Assembly: GCA_027186245.1 (NCBI GenBank)
Contig: CP114483.1
Location: 13,164,220 to 13,228,219, forward strand
Direction: 5' to 3'
Length of the DNA: 64,000 nt
Source: Coriaria nepalensis
Lineage: Eukaryota; Streptophyta; Magnoliopsida; Cucurbitales; Coriariaceae
Shown: positions 55,701 through 64,000 of the stretch, in pieces
Layout: each line of letters starts with the position of its first letter
Position numbering within the stretch: position 1 is the stretch's first letter
Made by a program: the position numbers and the translations under genes
The notes under the pieces: model-generated
What the model was told of the DNA's origin: nothing
What the model saw: the letters and a program-made list of their open reading frames with translations, nothing else
The model's database searches: none

Positions 55701-55830
55701 TGATTTTAAGGCTAAACAAATGCGTTGTTGCCTTGAATCGATCAACGGCAAGTTATGGACGAAAGTCATGTTTAAACTGCGAATTTCGTACGAAGTGATA
55801 TTGAATGATTTAATCACTAAAAGAGACGCA
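49800..55830 (-). repeat. Seven-trimer lag (2942-2943 bp) seen three times
   Basis: The rare variant 'ctcaataacatg' lies at 49809, 52751 and 55694, giving lags of 2942 and 2943. 'agagatgcaata' (52461 and 55404) and 'agttctcttc' (ttctc at 52080 and 55023) share the 2943-bp lag. Intervening trimers match less well, so the order is partly eroded. The same lag occurs at 41-45 kb. Confidence 0.65.
53622..54041 (-). repeat. Example reversed trimer of the right arm (A' 53622-53757, C' 53758-53900, B' 53901-54041)
   Basis: This unit shows that the right arm is the same A-B-C trimer on the opposite strand, with monomer lengths of 136, 143 and 141 bp, the same as in the left arm. It contains the A' palindrome TTCGTACGAA, GTTTAAAC, and the GAATTC of B'. 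One base at the C'/B' boundary (53900) is G instead of the usual C. Confidence 0.9.
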
Positions 55831-55989
55831 ATAATACGACTTTAAGTGTAAAAAAATGCATAGTTTTCTTCAATAGATCATTTGCAAGTAATGCATGAAA
55901 CTCGTGTTTTAAATGCAAACATAGAATTGGTTCGACGTGCTTTCAAACAATTTAATGACATGAAAAGACTGAATGACATGCTTTTTAAG

Positions 55990-58900
55990 GCTAAAGGAAG
56001 AATGCATTGTTGTCTTCAATAGATTAATTGCAAGTTATGTAAGAAAATCATGTTTGAAGGGCGAAAATAGAATTCGTTCGGCTTAATTAAAATGATTTCA
56101 TGACTACAAGAGACTCAATGACATGATTTTAAGGCTAAACAAATGCGCTGTTGCCTTGAATCGATCAACGGCAAGTTATGCACGAAAGTCATGTTTAAAC
56201 TGCGAATTTCGTACGAAGTGATATTGAATGATTTAATGACTAAAAGAGACGCAATAATACGACTTTAAGTCTAAAAAAATGCATAGTTTTCTTCAGTAGA
56301 TCATTTGCAAGTTATGCATGAAAGTCGTGTTTTAAATGCAAACATAGAATTGGTTCGACGTGCTTTCAAACAATTTAATGACATGAAAAGACTGAATGAC
56401 ATGCTTTTTAAGGCTAAAGGAATGCATTGTTGTCTTCAATAGATTAATTGCAAGTTATGTAAGAAAATCATGTTTGAAGGGCGAAAATAGAATTCGTTCG
56501 GATTAATTTAGAATGATTTCATGATTACAGGAGACTCAATGACATGATTTTAAGGCTAGACAAATGCGTTGTTGCCTTGAATCGATCAACGGCAAGTTAT
56601 GCACGAAAGTCATGTTTAAACTGCGAATTTCGTACGAAGTGATATTGAATGATTTAATCACTAAAAGAGACGCAATAATACGACTTTAAGTGTAAAAAAA
56701 TGCATAGTTTTCTTCAATAGATCATTTGCAAGTAATGCATGAAACTCGTGTTTTAAATGCAAACATAGAATTGGTTCGACGTGCTTTCAAACAATTTAAT
56801 GACATGAAAAGACTGAATGACATGCTTTTTAAGGCTAAAGGAATGCATTGTTGTCTTCAATAGATTAATTGCAAGTTATGTAAGAAAATTATGTTTGAAG
56901 GGCGAAAATAGAATTCGTCCGGCTTAATTTAGAATGATTTCATGATTACAAGAGACTCAATGAAATGATTTTAAGGCTAAACAAATGCGTTGTTGCCTTG
57001 AATCGATCGCCGGCAAGTTATCCACGAAAGTCATGTTTAAACTGTGAATTTCGTACGAAGTGATATTGAATGATTTAATGACTAAAAGAGACGCAATAAT
57101 ACGACTTTAAGTCTAAAAAAATGCATAGTTTTCTTCAATAGATCATTTGCAAGTTATGCATGAAAGTCGTGTTTTAAATGCAAACATAGAATTGGTTCGA
57201 CGTGCTTTCAACCAATTTAATGACATGAAAAGACTGAATGACATGCTTTTTAAGGCTAAAGGAAGAATGCATTGTTGTCTTCAATAGATTAATTGCAAGT
57301 TATGTAAGAAAATCATGTTTGAAGGGCGAAAATAGAATTCGTTCGGCTTAATTAAAATGATTTCATGACTACAAGAGACTCAATGACATGATTTTAAGGC
57401 TAAACAAATGCGCTGTTGCCTTGAATCGATCAACGGCAAGTTATGCACGAAAGTCATGTTTAAACTGCGAATTTCGTACGAAGTGATATTGAATGATTTA
57501 ATCACTAAAAGAGACGCAATAATACGACTTTAAGTGTAAAAAAATGCATAGTTTTCTTCAGTAGATCATTTGCAAGTAATGCATGAAACTCGTGTTTTAA
57601 ATGCAAACATAGAATTGGTTCGACGTGCTTTCAAACAATTTAATGACATGAAAAGACTGAATGACATGCTTTTTAAGGCTAAAGGAATGCATTGTTGTCT
57701 TCAATAGATTAATTGCAAGTTATGTAAGAAAATTATGTTTGAAGGGCGAAAATAGAATTCGTCCGGCTTAATTTAGAATGATTTCATGATTACAAGAGAC
57801 TCAATGAAATGATTTTAAGGCTAAACAAATGCGTTGTTGCCTTGAATCGATCAACGGCAAGTTATGGACGAAAGTCATGTTTAAACTGCGAATTTCGTAC
57901 GAAGTGATATTGAATGATTTAATCACTAAAAGAGACGCAATAATACGACTTTAAGTGTAAAAAAATGCATAGTTTTCTTCAATAGATCATTTGCAAGTAA
58001 TGCATGAAACTCGTGTTTTAAATGCAAACATAGAATTGGTTCGACGTGCTTTCAAACAATTTAATGACATGAAAAGACTGAATGACATGCTTTTTAAGGC
58101 TAAAGGAAGAATGCATTGTTGTCTTCAATAGATTAATTGCAAGTTATGTAAGAAAATCATGTTTGAAGGGCGAAAATAGAATTCGTTCGGCTTAATTAAA
58201 ATGATTTCATGACTACAAGAGACTCAATGACATGATTTTAAGGCTAAACAAATGCGATGTTGCCTTGAATCGATCAACGGCAAGTTATGCACGAAAGTCA
58301 TGTTTAAACTGCGAATTTCGTACGAAGTGATATTGAATGATTTAATGACTAAAAGAGACGCAATAATACGACTTTAAGTCTAAAAAAATGCATAGTTTTC
58401 TTCAGTAGATCATTTGCAAGTTATGCATGAAAGTCGTGTTTTAAATGCAAACATAGAATTGGTTCGACGTGCTTTCAAACAATTTAATGACATGAAAAGA
58501 CTGAATGACATGCTTTTTAAGGCTAAAGGAATGCATTGTTGTCTTCAATAGATTAATTGCAAGTTATGTAAGAAAATCATGTTTGAAGGGCGAAAATAGA
58601 ATTCGTTCGGATTAATTTAGAATGATTTCATGATTACAGGAGACTCAATGACATGATTTTAAGGCTAAACAAATGCGTTGTTGCCTTGAATCGATCAACG
58701 GCAAGTTATGCACGAAAGTCATGTTTAAACTGCGAATTTCGTACGAAGTGATATTGAATGATTTAATCACTAAAAGAGACGCAATAATACGACTTTAAGT
58801 GTAAAAAAATGCATAGTTTTCTTCAATAGATCATTTGCAAGTAATGCATGAAACTCGTGTTTTAAATGCAAACATAGAATTGGTTCGACGTGCTTTCAAA

Positions 58901-61200
58901 CAATTTAATGACATGAAAAGACTGAATGACATGCTTTTTAAGGCTAAAGGAAGAATGCATTGTTGTCTTCAATAGATTAATTGCAAGTTATGTAAGAAAA
59001 TCATGTTTGAAGGGCGAAAATAGAATTCGTTCGGGTTAATTAAAATGATTTCATGACTACAAGAGACTCAATGACATGATTTTAAGGCTAAACAAATGCG
59101 CTGTTGCCTTGAATCGATCAACGGCAAGTTATGCACGAAAGTCATGTTTAAACTGCGAATTTCGTACGAAGTGATATTGAATGATTTAATGACTAAAAGA
59201 GACGCAATAATACGACTTTAAGTCTAAAAAAATGCATAGTTTTCTTCAATAGATCATTTGCAAGTTATGCATGAAAGTCGTGTTTTAAATGCAAACATAG
59301 AATTGGTTCGACGTGCTTTCAAACAATTTAATGACATGAAAAGACTGAATGACATGCTTTTTAAGGCTAAAGGAATGCATTGTTGTCTTCAATAGATTAA
59401 TTGCAAGTTATGTAAGAAAATTATGTTTGAAGGGCGAAAATAGAATTCGTCCGGCTTAATTTAGAATGATTTCATGATTACAAGAGACTCAATGAAATGA
59501 TTTTAAGGCTAAACAAATGCGTTGTTGCCTTGAATCGATCAACGGCAAGTTATGGACGAAAGTCATGTTTAAACTGCGAATTTCGTACGAAGTGATATTG
59601 AATGATTTAATCACTAAAAGAGACGCAATAATACGACTTTAAGTGTAAAAAAATGCATAGTTTTCTTCAATAGATCATTTGCAAGTAATGCATGAAACTC
59701 GTGTTTTAAATGCAAACATAGAATTGGTTCGACGTGCTTTCAAACAATTTAATGACATGAAAAGACTGAATGACATGCTTTTTAAGGCTAAAGGAAGAAT
59801 GCATTGTTGTCTTCAATAGATTAATTGCAAGTTATGTAAGAAAATCATGTTTGAAGGGCGAAAATAGAATTCGTTCGGCTTAATTAAAATGATTTCATGA
59901 CTACAAGAGACTCAATGACATGATTTTAAGGCTAAACAAATGCGATGTTGCCTTGAATCGATCAACGGCAAGTTATGCACGAAAGTCATGTTTAAACTGC
60001 GAATTTCGTACGAAGTGATATTGAATGATTTAATGACTAAAAGAGACGCAATAATACGACTTTAAGTCTAAAAAAATGCATAGTTTTCTTCAGTAGATCA
60101 TTTGCAAGTTATGCATGAAAGTCGTGTTTTAAATGCAAACATAGAATTGGTTCGACGTGCTTTCAAACAATTTAATGACATGAAAAGACTGAATGATATG
60201 CTTTTTAAGGCTAAAGGAATGCATTGTTGTCTTCAATAGATTAATTGCAAGTTATGTAAGAAAATCATGTTTGAAGGGCGAAAATAGAATTCGTTCGGAT
60301 TAATTTAGAATGATTTCATGATTACAGGAGACTCAATGACATGATTTTAAGGCTAAACAAATGCGTTGTTGCCTTGAATCGATCAACGGCAAGTTATGCA
60401 CGAAAGTCATGTTTAAACTGCGAATTTCGTACGAAGTGATATTGAATGATTTAATCACTAAAAGAGACGCAATAATACGACTTTAAGTGTAAAAAAATGC
60501 ATAGTTTTCTTCAATAGATCATTTGCAAGTAATGCATGAAACTCGTGTTTTAAATGCAAACATAGAATTGGTTCGACGTGCTTTCAAACAATTTAATGAC
60601 ATGAAAAGACTGAATGACATGCTTTTTAAGGCTAAAGGAAGAATGCATTGTTGTCTTCAATAGATTAATTGCAAGTTATGTAAGAAAATCATGTTTGAAG
60701 GGCGAAAATAGAATTCGTTCGGCTTAATTAAAATGATTTCATGACTACAAGAGACTCAATGACATGATTTTAAGGCTAAACAAATGCGCTGTTGCCTTGA
60801 ATCGATCAACGGCAAGTTATGCACGAAAGTCATGTTTAAACTGCGAATTTCGTACGAAGTGATATTGAATGATTTAATGACTAAAAGAGACGCAATAATA
60901 CGACTTTAAGTCTAAAAAAATGCATAGTTTTCTTCAATAGATCATTTGCAAGTTATGCATGAAAGTCGTGTTTTAAATGCAAACATAGAATTGGTTCGAC
61001 GTGCTTTCAAACAATTTAATGACATGAAAAGACTGAATGACATGCTTTTTAAGGCTAAAGGAATGCATTGTTGTCTTCAATAGATTAATTGCAAGTTATG
61101 TAAGAAAATTATGTTTGAAGGGCGAAAATAGAATTCGTCCGGCTTAATTTAGAATGATTTCATGATTACAAGAGACTCAATGAAATGATTTTAAGGCTAA
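55990..61200 (-). repeat. Higher-order repeat of 844 and 1688 bp carrying a 3-bp GAA insertion
   Basis: In C' the phrase 'aaaggaatgc' becomes 'aaaggaagaatgc', ending at 56000, 57265, 58109, 58953, 59797 and 60641. The last five are 844 bp apart. A second set of variants doubles the period: 'cgtccggctt' with 'aaattatg' (gtcc at 57761, 59449, 61137), 'gattacagg' (58633 and 60321) and 'gcgatgttg' (58254 and 59942) are each 1688 bp apart. The unit here is therefore four trimers, or twelve monomers, nested over a two-trimer alternation. Confidence 0.8.
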
Positions 61201-63670
61201 ACAAATGCGTTGTTGCCTTGAATCGATCGACGGCAAGTTATCCACGAAAGTCATGTTTAAACTGTGAATTTCGTACGAAGTGATATTGAATGATTTAATG
61301 ACTAAAAGAGACGCAATAATACGACTTTAAGTCTAAAAAAATGCATAGTTTTCTTCAATAGATCATTTGCAAGTTATGCATGAAAGTCGTGTTTTAAATG
61401 CAAACATAGAATTGGTTCGACGTGCTTTCAAACAATTTAATGACATGAAAAGACTGAATGACATGCTTTTTAAGGCTAAAGGAATGCATTGTTGTCTTCA
61501 ATAGATTAATTGCAAGTTATGTAAGAAAATCATGTTTGAAGGGCGAAAATAAAATTCGTTCGGCTTAATGAAAATGATTTCATGACTACAAGAGACTCAA
61601 TGACATGATTTTAAGGCTAAACAAATGTGTTGTTGCCTTGAATCGATCGACGGCAAGTTATCCACGAAAGTCATGTTTAAACTGTGAATTTCGTACGAAG
61701 TGATATTGAATGATTTAATGACTAAAAGAGACGCAATAATACGACTTTAAGTCTAAAAAAATGCATAGTTTTCTTCAATAGATCATTTGCAAGTTATGTA
61801 TGAAAGTCGTGTTTTAAATGCAAACATAGAATTGGTTCGACGTGCTTTCAAACAATTTAATGACATGAAAAGACTGAATGACATGCTTTTTAAGGCTAAA
61901 GGAATGCATTGTTGTCTTCAATAGATTAATTGCAAGTTATGTAAGAAAATCATGTTTGAAGGGCGAAAATAGAATTCGTTCAGATTAATTTAGAATGATT
62001 TCATGATTACAGGAGACTCAATGACATGATTTTAAGGCTAAACAAATGCGTTGTTGCCTTGAATCGATCAACGGCCAGTTATGCACGAAAGTCATGTTTA
62101 AACTGCGAATTTGGTACGAAGTGATATTGAATGATTTAATGACTAAAAGAGACGCAATAATACGACTTTAAGTCTAAAAAAATGCATAGTTTTCTTCAAT
62201 AGATCATTTGCAAGTAATGCATGAAACTCGTGTTTTAAATGCAAACATAGAATTGGTTCGACGTGCTTTCAAACAATTTAATGACATGAAAAGACTGAAT
62301 GACATGCTTTTTAAGGCTAAAGGAATGCATTGTTGTCTTCAATAGATTAATTGCAAGTTATGTAAGAAAATCATGTTTGAAGGGCGAAAATAGAATTCGT
62401 TCAGATTAATTTAGAATGATTTCATGATTACAGGAGACTCAATGACATGATTTTAAGGCTAAACAAATGCGTTGTTGCCTTGAATCGATCAACGGCCAGT
62501 TATGCACGAAAGTCATGTTTAAACTGCGAATTTGGTACGAAGTGATATTGAATGATTTAATGACTAAAAGAGACGCAATAATACGACTTTAAGTCTAAAA
62601 AAATGCATAGTTTTCTTCAGTAGATCATTTGCAAGTTATGCATGAAAGTCGTGTTTTAAATGCAAACATAGAATTGGTTCGACGTGCTTTCAAACAATTT
62701 AATGACATGAAAAGACTGAATGACATGCTTTTTAAGGCTAAAATAATGCATTGTTGTCTTCAATAGATTAATTGCAAGTTATGTAAGAAAATCATGTTTG
62801 AAGGGCGAAAATAGAATTCATTCGGATTAATTAAAATGATTTCATGACTACAAGAGACTCAATGACATGATTTTAAGGCTAAACAAATGTGTTGTTGCCT
62901 TGAATCGATCAACGGCAAGTTATGCACGAAAGTCATGTTTAAACTGCGAATTTCGTACGAAGTGATATTGAATGATTTAATGACTAAAAGAGACGCAATA
63001 ATACGACTTTAGGTCTAAAAAAAAGCATAGTTTTCTTCAATAGATCATTTGCAAGTTATGCATGAAAGTCGTGTTTTAAATGCAAACATAGAATTGGTTC
63101 GACGTGCTTTCAAACAATTTAATGACATGAAAAGACTGAATGACATGCTTTTTAAGGCTAAAGGAATGCATTGTTGTCTTCAATAGATTAATTGCAAGTT
63201 ATGTAAGAAAATCATGTTTGAAGGGCGAAAATAAAATTCGTTCGGCTTAATGAAAATGATTTCATGACTACAAGAGACTCAATGACATGATTTTAAGGCT
63301 AAACAAATGTGTTGTTGCCTTGAATCGATCGACGGCAAGTTATCCACGAAAGTCATGTTTAAACTGTGAATTTCGTACGAAGTGATATTGAATGATTTAA
63401 TGACTAAAAGAGACGCAATAATACGACTTTAAGTCTAAAAAAATGCATAGTTTTCTTCAATAGATCATTTGCAAGTTATGTATGAAAGTCGTGTTTTAAA
63501 TGCAAACATAGAATTGGTTCGACGTGCTTTCAAACAATTTAATGACATGAAAAGACTGAATGACATGCTTTTTAAGGCTAAAGGAATGCATTGTTGTCTT
63601 CAATAGATTAATTGCAAGTTATGTAAGAAAATCATGTTTGAAGGGCGAAAATAGAATTCGTTCGGATTAA
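61130..63670 (-). repeat. Repeat block with lags of about 1682 bp and 421 bp
   Basis: 'gcttaatgaaaatg' after 'ataaaattcg' is found near 61551-61574 and again near 63232-63256. 'gatcgacggc' with 'ttatccacg' and 'ctgtgaattt' is found near 61226, 61647 and 63328. Inside it, one trimer with 'cagattaattta', 'acggccagtt' and 'tttggtacg' is duplicated at a lag of 421 bp (acggccagt at 62071 and 62492). Confidence 0.6.
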
Positions 63671-64000
63671 TTTAGAATGATTTCATGATTACAAGAGACT
63701 CAATGACATGATTTTAAGGCTAAACAAATGCGTTGTTGCCTTGAATCGATCAACGGCAAGTTATGCACGAAAGTCATGTTTAAACTGCGAATTTCGTACG
63801 AAGTGATATTGAATGATTTAATCACTAAAAGAGACGCAATAATACGACTTTAAGTGTAAAAAAATGCATAGTTTTCTTCAATAGATCATTTGCAAGTAAT
63901 GCATGAAACTCGTGTTTTAAATGCAAACATAGAATTGGTTCGACGTGCTTTCAAACAATTTAATGACATGAAAAGACTGAATGACATGCTTTTTAAGGCT

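Larger units (their letters stand above)
24671..64000 (-). repeat. Right arm of trimeric satellite array (A-B-C read on - strand)
   Basis: About 93 copies of the same 420-bp trimer, now reverse-complemented, so that on the + strand the order reads A', C', B'. Units are 420 bp, or 421 bp when B' carries 'gattaatttagaatg' in place of 'gcttaattaaaatg', or a further 3 bp longer with a GAA insertion in C'. Variants that dominate here are 'aagtctaaaa' or 'aagtgtaaaa' in A', 'aagtaatgcatgaaactcg' in C' and 'cggcttaatt' in B'. These are rare or absent in the left arm. A minority of units carry the shared forms 'aaggctaaaa' and 'aagttatgcatgaaagtcg'. The array continues to the last base, so its right end lies outside the window. 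I saw no gene or mobile element. Confidence 0.97.

Noticed and set aside
1..64000. CRISPR-like array of regular repeats
   Set aside because: There are no short identical repeats with unique spacers. The whole 420-bp unit is repeated and there are no neighbouring cas genes.

Overview
The whole window is one class of AT-rich satellite DNA in tandem array. I found no gene, tRNA, rRNA, transposon or CRISPR array. Uninterrupted satellite at this scale, together with a 100-N scaffold gap, points to eukaryotic heterochromatin of centromeric, pericentromeric or subtelomeric type. The sequence alone does not identify the species, and I do not recognise the satellite as a named family.

The organisation is nested. 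The basal unit is a monomer of about 140 bp. Three diverged monomer types, called here A (~136 bp), B (~141 bp) and C (~143 bp), always follow one another in the order A-B-C and form a 420-bp trimer. About 58 trimers lie left of the gap and about 93 lie right of it, or roughly 450 monomers in all. Trimers carrying the same rare variants recur at multiples of 420: about 2098-2100, 2520, 1679 and 840 bp on the left, and 1261, 841, 1682, 2942-2943 and 1688 bp on the right. This is a third, patchy, higher-order layer.

Region by region: 1-24570 is the array read A-B-C on the + strand. 24571-24670 is exactly 100 Ns. 24671-64000 is the same satellite in the opposite orientation. The two arms carry different sets of diagnostic variants, so they are not copies of one recent inverted duplication. 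Each arm runs off the end of the window in mid-array. Notable local events are an 81-bp deletion in one C monomer at 45460/45461, a 3-bp insertion that has spread through units from 56.0 to 60.6 kb, and an 841-bp block duplicated with no difference I could see at 47.2-48.9 kb.

The only open frames, 61 to 76 codons long, are by-products of the repeat. They are opened or closed by single-base variants and I do not regard them as genes. Nothing here works as an operon or pathway. Any function would be structural, such as chromatin, kinetochore or heterochromatin formation, or satellite transcription. All offsets and identities given were counted by eye.
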